Shown here piece after piece: positions 1 through 12,315 of a stretch of DNA of 64,000 bases. Where the stretch lies: contig NC_079882.1 of NCBI RefSeq assembly GCF_029227915.1, positions 3,968,001-4,032,000 of the forward strand. Direction: 5' to 3'. Positions within the stretch are counted from its first letter, which is position 1. The number at the start of each line of letters is the position of its first letter. The translations under genes and the position numbers were made by a program. Source of the stretch: Hydractinia symbiolongicarpus (lineage: Eukaryota; Cnidaria; Hydrozoa; Anthoathecata; Hydractiniidae). A model generated the notes under the pieces. That model searched no databases and was not told the origin of the DNA. It saw only the letters and a program-made list of their open reading frames with translations.

Positions 1-308
1 AGTACTATTTTCTGTAGAAATTCACGTGAGAGAGGAGATACAAGTCGGTAAAAATATAAAGTGTATTTTAAAAACAGTAGTATAAGTCTAAAGGTTTTAC
101 GGTGATAGGATGAAGAGAATGGTTTTCAAAGCCACCTAAAGGTGGGGGGATGCCTTCCTCTTGTTTACGTCAACTCTATGCACGTGATGGTAATGTTTAC
201 AACATAACCTTCGGGTTGTGTTAAATTAGTTTAAAAAGAATCTGCTAAAATGAGATATATACAGTTTTTATATATATTTACAATAAGTTTAAGCGCAATG
301 TTTTCGTT

Positions 309-3300
309 TTAAAGATGCGGCGATCTCGTTGTTTTCACAGTTAAAACCTTTTGTATGATAAATTCTATTGAGGTTTGTCTCAATATGGGTGCAAAAAATG
401 TCTGTGTCACTTCCATCTTATGCAGATTATTAACGCAATCTAAGACAAGCAAAATTCTGTCTCGTATATTTTCTCCGTTTTCTTGTCTTGAAGTCTCGGT
501 TAATATTTTCTCTAAAGATGATTGTGATCTCAAGCATGTTTGGAGAATAAAGTCCTTGTCTATTGATCCAGGAATATCTAAAAAACAAAGTAAAATATTA
601 TATTTCTGCGCGCTTTTTCAATCACAAAGGATATAGCTAGGCGTACATTAACGTGCTGTTCGTGTGAATAAATACAAAAACTTGGCGTGGAGTTCACTTC
701 ACGAAACTGCTTTTCCAGCCGTTTGGAATCATTGCGTGAGGTTGTTACTCGAATTAAAATGATAAAACACGATTTTTTCGTTTTTTAGACATCAATTTAT
801 TGAACGGTGTTTTTTCGTTTTAAAATAAAGTTATGAAAACGCGTGGCAAGATCGCTAGGGTGATATGTTTTCTTTTTTTTAAAGAATTTTAAGGTGTAAT
901 TTTTTTTTTACCTTTGTCGAACAATGTTATGATCTTCATATAATCATAAACTTCCTTTGAAAGCTTCAAGTTCAAACTTCCATTCATTACGACGTCCTTT
1001 AACTTCACAAATGTACTCCATCGTAGAGGTGGCGGATTATTGCGAGCATTCTCGTTATTTTGACTCGAGTTTGCCAAAAACAACATGGTAGACACTGGAA
1101 ACATGGAAGAGTATTGCGCTATTCCAAGAATAAATAGCGAGTACCACTTATTTAATAACAAATTAAACTGGTCGATATGATGAAGTTGTTGGAAACAGGA
1201 AAGTCCTTGCACCCAGTCCAGCGTAGCAAATAACAACCTTGTCGACATTTCGTATAGATATCCAACATCGGTGGTTGATATACTAGGAGGTTCGAGTTTG
1301 AATAACTTGTTTCCCGTCAAGATATGCAGTTGTTTTAACTCTTGCTGTCTCGTGTCGACGTCCTTACTGCCACTTACACTCTCGACGTCAACAATAGTGT
1401 CGACGTTATCGGATTGTTGATAGCCTTGTTTAAATTTTTCTAAAGGTGGAGCGAACACATCCGACTCTATGTTTTCTTGCGTCGTCTGTAAATTCGGAGA
1501 GTTTTCCTTTTTAAATGTTACGTTGGAAGATATTGATTTTGACTCAAATGCAGAGGATTCAGTTGCGTCTTGAGATAATGTTGGACTTTTTTGACTGCTT
1601 TCAGAGGTGCTTGCAAATCTTTCCATCGTGTTAGCATCGTTTCGAAAATGTTTGTATTCGTTCGATGAAGGTGCAAGGTTAAGAGGTGGTGAATTGGAAG
1701 TTGAAGTTTTTAACATTTTCTTTGGGGGGTCTTCTTCACTTTCATCAGAACTTGTCTGGTAATCCAAGCCTATTGTTTTGTTTTTTTCCCTGCCATGACG
1801 ACCAGATGGTGACGGAATCATTAACGGTTTTCGTTCACATTGAACCGCTAAAAAATAAATAAAACAATATGTCATGTTTAAAATCATTGAAATTATAAAA
1901 TCTATATCTTTGCCAACTTACACAACTTTTTACGAACCTGGCAACGAAGGAAACAACATTTTCTTCGCATAAGAAAAGCAGGAGAAACTTTTTAATGCTG
2001 TAATCAAAACAAGAACTTGTTTTCAACTATTGCGGAAGTTTTGTGAGCGGGAAGTGTGTAAAGTACTGGAAACGAGTTAAATTGGTGCGTAAATATATAA
2101 AAATTAAGTGCGTATTTTTCCTTCACTCTTCATCGCAAAGCGAAAATAATAAGCTATTTTTTATTTGCAATTTTTGGCGCATTTTGTCCTTATTTTTTAG
2201 CTGCCCTGTTTTTACCTTTACTATTTTTCATTTAACGGTTTAAATTCTATACTCGGAGAGTTATTTTGTAATATACTAAAGTGTACAAAATATTAACAAC
2301 GGCGGAGTGTGCTTAAATTATCAGTCAAGGTTCGTTTGCTTTTCGTTTGGATGTTTTGATCGCTAGCACGGCAAGTGATTTATGGGGGGTATCGGATGAT
2401 TTTGCATTTAACTTCTGTACATATGACTTGAACGTGGCAAAAAAGCTAGAACCAGACCTCCAAATATTGCTTTTAAGGCGAACTGTCCAAATTAATGGAA
2501 TTATTAAGTATATAAGTGCAAGCCTTAGTTTCAGTCAATTTTTTGAAGCTCTGAAAGTTGAAGTATTTCTTGTATTGGCTTGTACATGAGCGACAGTGTT
2601 TCTCGTTACAATGTACATGACGTCATAAAAAACCTTACATAAAACACACAAGTTGAATCACGCAGCCATGAGGACAAATTGAAGTTGTATAATGGTAGGT
2701 ATTATTCAACTTTTCAATTTTCTTTGCTTGTTTTAAATCCAACACTCACGCAAATAATTATTATTTTAATAATTCTCTGCCTTATTTATTATCATTATTA
2801 TTATTTTTCTTTTTTATATATTTAAGGCAGAATGGATCGGATCGGAATTGTGCTTTAATTTGATTGGCTATTCTGTCGTTATTATTTTATTTTCATAATT
2901 TTCCTTTTCCGCTGCAAGAAAAGTTGAAATAATTTCAACATTTAGTTTGGATTGAAACGGAAAATTTTACGAACCAATCAGATTCCAAAAATCACAATTT
3001 TCTTATCCAAAACTTATAAAATATTTGTTCTACTGAGAATTTTGTTATCAATTTTAATATCAAACAATGGATAAGCAAGGGTACAAACAATGGATAAGCA
3101 AGGCTACAAAAAATTTCGCAATGTCTTGACTTATTTTTGCGAGGTTCGAAAAATGCAATTTTCACGAATCAGTTATGTCGAAATATTTCGCGAATATTTT
3201 TGAATCGATTTAGGGTTTTTTTTTCGAAGACTTATCTTCTAGCACTAAACTATTTTTTATGGAAATTTTAAACTATTTCAGGGATTTTTATTGTAATAAA

Positions 3301-4028
3301 ATTGAATTGAAAATTAATTGAACTTGCTCATATCACAGAGGCTAGGCTGGCTATTATTTTGCCAACATAAAAAAAAAGTTTTGCAAAGTTAATGTTAGCG
3401 AAAAGGCTAAACTGACCATTCAATGAATTTTCGCGCAGACAAATTTTTGTTAATATGAATTAAATTCGCAAAATTGTCAAAAATTATTATGCGCGAAATT
3501 TAAAAAACTTAATTCAAAATGATTAAAGAAATAAACATTACCTTCTTTTCTCATACCAGCTTTTAAACATTTCTTTAATCTGCATGCTTTACATCTCGTT
3601 CTTTGGTCTTTATGTACAGGACATTTTCCATAAGCAGGACAAACATATTTTACATTCTTTCGAACGCTTCTTCGAAAAAAGTTTTTGCACCCTTCGCATG
3701 AAAAAACTTTATAATGTTTACCCGTTGCTCGATCACTACAGATCTGACAAACTTTGTCTTCGTTATCCTCATATCTTGTCTCTTTTTTGCCTGGGTAACC
3801 CGTGTTGTTGCGTGGTGACATTTGCTGTAGGTTCGGATCCATGGTCGGCCTCATTAAACTAAAAAAATCCGCACTTTGCTGTTCTGTCTTTATACGATGC
3901 TTATCGTTCGGACTGAGGAAAGCTTGTATTCTTCCCAAGTCAGTGTGACCATTACTGGTTGTACATATTACATTCGGGTTATATCCACGCGATTGAAGTA
4001 AGTTAGGATTTCTAAATGAAGAAACCAT
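309..4028 (-). CDS. NR2-like nuclear receptor (3 exons, 563 aa)
   Basis: This is a ligand-type nuclear receptor, a DNA-binding transcription factor. Exons on the minus strand are 4028-3542, 1847-912 and 577-309. Both junctions keep frame (phase 1) and the sum is 1692 nt. Residues 94-160 form the two C4 zinc fingers: C-X2-C-X13-C-X2-C, then C-X5-C-X9-C-X2-C. The P-box region reads [11 protein letters not shown]. The exon 1/2 junction gives GMRKEAVQCERK, the expected carboxy-terminal extension of the DNA-binding domain. Residues about 165-350 are a long Ser/Asn-rich hinge with an acidic SSDESEED patch. The ligand-binding domain starts near residue 355, with the helix 3-5 signature ([22 protein letters not shown]). 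The last exon supplies helices 10-12 ([17 protein letters not shown]). The first ATG in the frame, at 4028, was taken as the start; a 5' non-coding exon is possible. Subfamily NR2 (TLX/PNR/TR2/RXR side) is inferred from the LBD and DBD style; the exact orthologue is unclear. Confidence 0.9.
1848..3541. other. Intron 1 of the nuclear receptor, repeat-rich
   Basis: Non-coding between DBD and LBD exons. It contains AT-rich palindromic repeat material around 3080-3230 and 3360-3480, with TTTCGCGAA and TTTTGCGA motifs. Short open frames at 2043-2243 and 2347-2589 have no recognisable similarity or consistent splice context. Confidence 0.6.
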
Positions 4029-4040
4029 ATTATGGACCAA

Positions 4041-7000
4041 TGAAGCTATTTGAAAAAAAATCTAAACTCGAATTCATCACTAACAGTACATAATTTTTAG
4101 CCAACTATGTTTTTAACATTCAAGTGCTCGATTGTGAAAGCATTTGTATAGAAGTGTAAATGTGATCAGGTGAAACATCCACTCGGTTTGGATTATGGCC
4201 ACCAAAATTAAAAAAAATACCATAAACCAATTTTTTGTGTTTGTATAAATGAAAAAGAAAGAGAAAATAACTCACTATATCAAATTTTAAAAATTGAATC
4301 AGCAAAAAAGACATGTTTATAAATTAAAAATATGTTAAGCCAATCAAAATCGATTTTCTCGGTCACACGAAACAGCGTAGCTTCAAATTCTAATTTGGAG
4401 ATAATAACATTGGTACAGGATGAAATGTCCTTTACTTTTTTTCGCAAAAATATTTCATTTTTACATCACAAGCCAATCATTGCGTGACGTTTATCTGCTC
4501 TCAAAAGCCATATGGTAACTTGACTCTTAATTCGCAGAGACAACTAACCTCGGTCCCAGGGCTTAACTTCATCCTTCTTTTATTAAGTCATTAAAAATTG
4601 ACTTTTTTTTGCAAAAATATATTTTTGTAACGAAGTCATAAATCAGTGTTCTGTTCTGCAAAATACTTTATCTTATGCCACAGAATGTCCTTTTTTACTA
4701 AACCACCTATAACGATAATTTTGAGTTTATAAAATTTTAGGAATTAGAGAAAGATGAAAATTTATATGAAAATTTTTTGAAATAAAAGATATAATTGTTT
4801 AAAGAAATATGGCGAAAATGGAAAACATATATTGGAAACATTTTTTCAAAAGAATTTATTTCGAACCAATTAAAGATGTAACAGTATTAAACGTACAACG
4901 TACTCAAGTTATGTATTCCAACACAACACCACAATAACATGAACACGTGTGTGCAAGAAAGCACTTTACTTGTAGTTACAAGTTTTTTTAACACTTTGAA
5001 TGAACATAGAACAATAGAATATACAAATAGGATAATTAGTAGAAGTAATTAGCACGTGTGCGTTCATTTGTACTCGTTCATTATGTAGAAACACTTGTTC
5101 GCGTCACAAATCAAAATAACATTTGGATTAAACGAGGCAAATCTTCGTTCACCTTGCCTTACTTGAACTTAAAAATGTATAGAAAAAATTGGGCGCTTAT
5201 TACACTGCCATCCTATAGTTACCGTGTTCTCAATTCGTCATAAAAAATACTAACTACAAAATGTAAACATCATTGAAAAAAATAAAGAAAAAGATTGGTG
5301 TTGTTTGAGGTACACGCCCTAGTTGCGTTAATAATTGTACAGAGGGATGGTAGTTATTATACTCACATACTCGACATGACCATGTCTTTATTAAATCAGC
5401 CTTTCCTGATGAAATCTTTGTAAGAAAATGTGAGCACACGAGAGAGGCAGAAACAATAAAACTCGAATTATCGAAAACAGGAAAAGAAAATGTCATATTT
5501 AGAGAGAGGATATGATATTTAAAAAAAATTTGTGCACCCTAAAAAAATGTGATTTTTGAGCATACTAAAATATTTCTAACACATTCGTATATCGCATCGT
5601 TTTAGCTACCATTCGCCTATAAAATTCTAACCAATCAAATTAAATCTTGCGCTTTGAATAGTTTGGATTTTAAAGCTCAGTTACGAAAATTGAAAATCAC
5701 TACCCTTAACCTATGATATTTCGTGATAGCTATGCGTTCTAATTAGCCAATATAAGGTAAAAGGGTAAAACATAAAATTGTTCTTTCTAAACTTGAACCT
5801 TTATATATAACAAAAGTAGCGTAACTAAAAAAAGCTACGCTAAAGGACGAATAATATAAGAAAAGAAAGCCTGGGCACGAAGTTAATGGAATACAGCACA
5901 AATGTTTCTGCTTAGTGTTTAACGTGTTTTTTGTTGTAATCAAGAATGGTGCATTTATACAAGTTGTGAAAATCAAACCGTTGCAGAATTATATTCAAGT
6001 GTATTACTCGTTAATTAAACGAAACACTGAAATTTGAATGACTTAACAACGTTCTGAGGCGTATATAAAATCTAATGAATGACAACAACTTTTGAAATAA
6101 TCACAACAACAAAGCCTTAAAAATTTCTTTAAATTTTTGACAACTAATAAAAATGTTTTTATAAGATGTATAAAAATATAATTTTTTAATTAATGTTCTT
6201 ACTCATTTCAAGACTATCTGTTTCTTTCCTTCAAATTAATTCCTTTTAAGAGCTTGGCTAGAGTTTTTTGGCAGTCAGTCTTATGTTCTCATAATAGCAT
6301 GATTTTATAAAATTGTGTACACGTATTATAGCAACAGACAGTCACGTCTTAAGTCTTTCAAGAAAATTTATAAAGTAGTAAATTCATATTCTGTCCCGTT
6401 TGATGTATAACTTGCCCTTCCACTCACAACAAATTGAAAGACAAAGATTGAAATATTTTACATATGAAAATGTATAATTATAGTTTACACAAATCTAAAA
6501 ATGGAGGCTTAAAATTTTTTTAAAGAACAGGAAATCGAGTGCTCAGATTCCTTTACACTTGAATGATCCCTATTGTGAGATATTTTTCCGCAACGAAAAA
6601 AATAAATAAAAATAGAAAAGAAATATTAACTAAAATATATAATTTTTTTTACCTGAACAGAGAAAAGCTTTCATCTGATACAGCAGCCATGTTTGTGCTA
6701 AATGAAATAGAAATGAGATGGACAGTGAACTATGTATAAACTAATCGTTCTTGTTTTTGCTTTTGAAATCAAGAATCATACCGATGGAGTGTTGAACTAT
6801 TTCAATCAACAGGTTGTTTTACACCTGGCCACAATACCTACACCCCATACGTTGAAATATAGCCCAGTAATTCACACCTATGTTCTAAATGGTCAATTTG
6901 TGAATCTTGTGTTTTCGTTTTTCATTCACTCGTTCGGCTGAATACAAAATAGTTTCATTTTTATGAGAAAGGAGACACTTTTTAATTTTTATTAACTACG

Positions 7001-9966
7001 GAAAAATTGCGTCCGGTTTAGGCACGTCGTGAGAACGCTACTTGATTTCCGCGTATAAAAATAGAAACCGGAGTTGATCTGTGCACAGAAACCATGTGAA
7101 ACAATCTATATATATATTTTCTACTTATTTTGCACATATAACTAGCCTGCTTTTTTCACTTGCGCTCTCCCGAACGATGTTTTTACACATGAGAGCACAA
7201 AGCGTGTCAAGAGTTTCGAACTTTTTTCTTCAACTTTGCATCATAATATGTATGATTTTCGGCTTGCGGTGTTTTTTGTTCTCACAGATAAAAGTGGCGC
7301 GAATACAAACAATGAAACATATTCTACAAAGGAATAGCGTTTGATGTGCCGATACTGGTGTCCTAAATGACCTGTTGACTCCTTTCGCTCGTGGCCTATG
7401 TTCTCGCGTGTCTGATAGAACAAAAGTTGAAAAGAGAGTACTGAAAGTTGTACACCTTTTTTAAAAAAGTGCGTTTTGATGTTTTATAACGTCCACTGTA
7501 AGGTTGAGAAAGTCTTCTAATTTTTTAAGGGAACAGATAGCTGTGTATTTATTGTGATGCTCCATTGAGGTCACACAAGAAAAATACTGCTTTTGATAAA
7601 CAAAAACAAATTATTACTGTTTTTTGCATTTTATTTTTATGAGCTACATGTCTCTAGATTTTTGAGTTCAGACACAGGTTAGACACAGCATAAAATATAC
7701 ATTAACCCAAAGTCATTTGTTTTCTAGTAAATGTTGCATAGTAATTGTCTTTTATCCTCTGCAAATAAATGCTATAAATTTAGTTCCAAATTTTTTTGTA
7801 GCACCAGTGCTTCTTGTGGCATTGTTAAAAATTTTCTTTTGATTAAAGGTCAAATTCTTTAGTTCATGCAGCTGTTCCATTTGGTTGCGCTTAGACATTT
7901 TTTTGAATGATTTTTCTCTTTTTAGAAAAAAATATAATTGAGCATAGTTTTGAGCATGTTTAGCATTTTGCAATTGTGTGAGAAAATATCCAATCATGCA
8001 CACTGTGTTGATGTCTAGTTAAGTTTTACAAGGTTGTGGTTTTCTCAACAAAAAGTTTTAAATAGTTCCCCAACAGACAAATAATTTCATTTGCAAGTTT
8101 GGAAGAGTTAAATTTTTTTAACTCTTCTAACAGCCTTTTTATCAATCCTCCTCACTGTTGAAATGGAAACTGTTGTTTTGCAAGGCCTAAAAAATCCTAA
8201 AGCTAAAAGCTAAACCTAAAATTTTAAAAATTATAACCAACCTCGTTACCAGAGCTCATTACCTAAAAGCGTTGTTCAGATATTATATAAGACACAAGAT
8301 GAACTGGGGACGAAAATAGGAAATAACAAAACTGATTTTATCACATTTAACAAGAACACATTTTCAGGATTCATCTTTTTTAAAGGAGAAGGAGTGGTCG
8401 AAGTCTATTTTGAGTCTCCTAAAGGGGTTTTAAAATGTCAAGACAAACTACCTTTTCGCAGCGGGACATGCGCACTGGCAGATACTGTGCAATATTTATA
8501 AGAAAGATAGTGGTGAAAAATGTACGAATAGTAGGATCTGTTTTTATTATTCGTGGATACTTTAAAAATTAGCCAATCGCAATGCGACAAGTGTAAACAA
8601 ACCTCTCGTTTTTGAGAATTTGAAAAAAAAAAAAAAAAAATGGCGTCGACAGAGCACACACCTTTGTTGGTATGACTCTGTATAGTAATATGAATTTACC
8701 TGCAAACTAACAACAACAAACAATTACAAGGCAGTAGTAGCCATCTCCACGATGCGGGAAATGTAGGGACGAAAACACTATTCCGCCTTGACATTTTCCG
8801 CCTCGTGAAGCTCCGGCTTTATAGGAAAATCTGCATTTATTATATTGAACATATTCTGATAGAGTAGTAAAGATAAAGCGAGACAAGGGTAAACTAAAAG
8901 ACTAAAGACTAAACTAACAATTTGCAAGTTTGTTTCAGGTGCGGCAGCTTCAAGCATTCTCTGTATGATTTTCTCTCTTTTTTTAGAACAAACTGAGCAT
9001 GATTTTGGATATGGACATGTGAGAAATATCACAGAGATTGATATTTCTGTATTAAATAAATTCGAGATAGCACCTTTAAAAAACATGCACATGTTGGTGT
9101 TTTTTGTCCATCGTAAGACATTGCATCAAATGAATCAACAACAGACAGACTGCCAATTTGTGACACCACCTTTTCTTCCTTGCTTGCGAACAATGCACTG
9201 TATATTTGGTAACCTGCTCGCAAGAATGTTTATTTTGTGTATGAATTGATCTGTGCAAATGATCACAAAACAATAAATAAAGAATGGTAAAATAAAAATG
9301 TATAGGTCGATTCAGAGAAACACAAAGCTAAGTACAAACACGTGGAAAAGTACAATATTTCGTTTGTGACGAGATCACAACTTTTAACCAAGTTGAAATA
9401 GAAGAATGATACGCCTGCTAACCGGGGGCAGTCACCCAACACTATGACAGAAAATAAGTTCTTCTTTTCTATACCATACGAAATCGGATCTCTGAAAACG
9501 CTTCTATATGTATAATGAAATTTTTAAATCCAATTTTCACCAAAAAATAGTTATTTCTATTAAGTTATGCATGATCTTTTTCACTGTGCCACTTTCTCTA
9601 TCAAACATTTTCCATCGTTGGACATTCTATTAAATCGGAGAAAACTAGGATTTTGGCTCCATCTAGGAGGATAATCAACGGGCCAATCAAGGAATTTTTT
9701 TTTTTAGAAAAATAGCATGTTATCTTCATGTTACATTTGTTGTCTGTACTTTAGTTGCCCACATCAAGGACTGTCAGAAGATTGTGTTTATGAAAACAAA
9801 ATCGCTAACTTAAAAAAAAAACGTTAGTTACAAATTTTGGAGATTCTAAGAGGAATGAATATTTTGGGTTCAAATGTTGGGCTATTATTGGAATTCTTCG
9901 CTTTCTTGGTTTATTTACTTAGTAACTCTTAACATGTGGCCATCCTGCTTTACATTAACTAAAATT
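4041..9966. other. Intergenic stretch without a recognisable gene
   Basis: I see no supported coding region. Open frames here are short, AT-driven and lack family motifs. Repeat fragments include one end of the CCTCGTTCCCAGG family at about 4548-4563, a diverged two-ended copy at about 8240-8310, and a long A-run at about 8622-8640. The cis-regulatory DNA of the upstream nuclear receptor would lie here, but no motif can be assigned. Confidence 0.5.
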
Positions 9967-9975
9967 ATTAAAGAG

Positions 9976-10086
9976 CAACCTCGTTCCCAGGGCAATTTTT
10001 CGCTTATTTGATATCTGAGACGGCGGGAAGAAATTTTGCCGTCCGAGGTTGTCAGAAAGAGAAAAATGGGACTGGGGACGAGGTTG
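9976..10086. mobile_element. 111-bp MITE with 9-bp target duplication
   Basis: The element starts CAACCTCGTTCCCAGG and ends CTGGGGACGAGGTTG, a terminal inverted repeat with one mismatch. It is flanked by the perfect 9-bp direct repeat ATTAAAGAG at 9967-9975 and 10087-10095. No coding capacity. A 9-bp duplication suggests a Mutator-like source transposase (inference). Single ends or degenerate copies of the same terminal motif occur at about 4548, 8240-8310, 30988-31012, 32670-32690 and 33955-33972. Confidence 0.8.
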
Positions 10087-10834
10087 ATTAAAGAGCTGTT
10101 ATTTTTTCGTTAGATTTTGAATACACACAAAATTTGGGACATAGCAAAAGGAATACCCCTCTCATGCATACGTACGCACATACTTATTAGAAAAGACTTG
10201 TTTTAACTGAATTAATGGAGGCGATATTGAAATGCATAAAACTTTTAAAAAAATGGAATTATGAATTGTCAAATGCGTACATACACGTTTATAAAACCCT
10301 CCCCTTCTGTACACTTAAGTCTAAACCCCCGACCCCTCCCACTTTTCCCCTCCTCTCCTAAATGCGTACGTATTTTAAGAATGCCCTCATATTTGGTTTT
10401 CGGTGGTGTAAATTCAAAACGTTAACTTTTTTTCGCGGACTTTTTTTCGTTAATTTATTCTCGCAAATATTGTTTTTAATAGAGTGGTCGTAGAAACATT
10501 GGTATGTAGAAACATTCTATCAACGTGTTTCTAATCTTAGCCAGGTTTTTGTCTTTATTTAACTGATAATTTACACAGTTCCCGTCTTACAAACAGTGCA
10601 AAGTGCAGAACCAAACTGTGTGCATCAGTACGAATCGTTAATTTTTAATCAGCTAAAAATATACTAAAGTCTGAACAGGAAGTACTTAATTATTTATAAG
10701 TGGACTTGTAAATCAGCGTAAAAATAGATTTTAGATTTTATCATTTTGTATATTAAATTTTATAACTATGTTGATTAAACTTAATTAAGGTAATGTTCAC
10801 GCAAATTACAATCCATGATATGATGACCTTAAGT

Positions 10835-11180
10835 TGATTAATTTTCGCGAATACTTATTTTTGCGATTAAAAATTGCATTTTGCAAAGATTGGTTTTCGC
10901 GAATATCAGTCAAATTTTAAACTATCCGCTCAAGGAGGAGATTATCATGGGTACTTCTCTTAGAAAAAACCCGTATCTTTTTCATACTAAGGCGCTGAAA
11001 GTAAAGAAATTAGTGGGATTAGCCATTGGGTTGCAAAAAAATTTGCGAAATGTTCAAAAAAGAAGAAAAACGTTTCATTCAGAAAGAAAGAGAAAAAATC
11101 CATCTGTCTTTAAAAGATTAATTTTTGCGAGTAAATCATTTACTTCGCGAAGATTTATTTTCGTGAATTGGAGAAATGTT
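10835..11180. repeat. TTTCGCGAA-type dispersed repeat cluster
   Basis: Alternating TTTTCGCGAAT, TTTTTGCGA and TTTCGTGAA motifs recur in both orientations. A 133-codon open frame across this block (10881-11282) repeats the same words (VFAN, IFAS, IFVN) because of the repeat, so it is not treated as a gene. Similar motif clusters lie at 3080-3230, 30100-30230, 35925-36000, 43975-44310 and 45355-45460. Confidence 0.55.
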
Positions 11181-12141
11181 TTAATATACGTGAAATTTGT
11201 GAGAATAAAGGAAATACCACTTCCAAACATCCTCCGTCCGGGGAAAAACTTAAATTTTTTGGGAAGTTTCAAGAAGTTTTAAAAATGTTAGATGTTTTGG
11301 GTATTGTATGGCATTGAAAAATCAGTCAGCCTTTAAATTATATTCTGAATTAATTTTTGTAAATACCAGTAAAATTTCTGAAAAATTTCTGAAAATCGTG
11401 TTTTTTGTAAAAAAAGAAAAGAAAAAAAAGAACGTGACGATCAGCAGATAAAAATGTTAGTTAACCACAAATTGTTTAATATTGTAACATATGAACAAGG
11501 ATTGATGAAACCCTGGGTTTTTGTATATTTGCGTCGCGTGCAATCACTTTTAATACTGTTTTCTGAATTAAACAGCCGTTTGTTATGAAGGTAACGTTAA
11601 ATAATTGATAAAAAAAGGAAAAAGAAAGTATTGTTTTGAGATCACGCAAATATACATGGCTAGTGCTTTTTTGAACTTCGGCACGAAAACGACCCAATTT
11701 TCATTATCATCATAAAAAACGCGAGAAGAACACGATATAGTTCGGTACAAACGAACTTGTTCGTGTCATGAATTATAGCAAACTTTTTTTGTCAGCACTA
11801 TTTTTTGTTTGTTTGTCAAAACAAGATTAGCTTAAAGATAACGGAAGTGGATGTTTCCTCACAGTCGTCTGCGTATAAACTGATAGCTACTTAACTTTTC
11901 ATGTGTCGTAAGAAAAAACACGAAATAAATGCATGTCATCATAAACCACGCCTTCGCTAGTACTAAATATATCTTTTTGTATTATTTTGACGAGTTGAAA
12001 TACACCTGGATATTTAAATAGGGTTCTCACTACGCTCTAATTATCACAACTAGCGCTAGCACTATATTTACTAACGATTGTTTACACCGTTAACAGCATT
12101 TACACTACAGCTTATACAACTAGTATGGCTGTAAAAAATAA

Positions 12142-12315
12142 CACATGCGTGTACTGCTGTGTCTACCTCCCTGCGAATAGCACATGGTGCACTGCTGTGT
12201 CTACCTCCCTGCGAATAGCACATGCGTGCACTGCTGTGTCTACCTCCCCGCGAATAGCACATGCGTGCACTGCTGTGTCTACCTCCCTGCGAATAACATG
12301 TGTGTACTACTGCAA
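12142..12315. repeat. 39-bp tandem repeat, about 4.5 copies
   Basis: Units start at 12142, 12181, 12219 and 12258, with a partial fifth from 12296. The unit begins CACATGCGTGCACTGCTGTG and ends CCCTGCGAATAG. Lengths are 39, 38, 39 and 38 nt and copies are nearly identical. Frames through it on both strands are repeat artefacts. There are no unique spacers, so it is a minisatellite. Confidence 0.9.

Noticed and set aside
2043-2589. Plus-strand frames as a separate gene
   Set aside because: They lie inside the nuclear-receptor intron, have no motifs and lack convincing splice context.
5254-5496. Minus-strand frame with WSCRVCEYNN
   Set aside because: Two close cysteines alone are not enough to call a zinc-binding exon, and there is no adjoining exon or similarity that I recognise.
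7752-9249. Several overlapping frames on both strands
   Set aside because: Mutually overlapping, no motifs, no consistent exon structure. Chance frames in AT-rich DNA.
10881-11282. 133-codon plus-strand open frame
   Set aside because: Its peptide repeats the same short words because it runs through the TTTCGCGAA-type repeat. No splice sites and no family motif.
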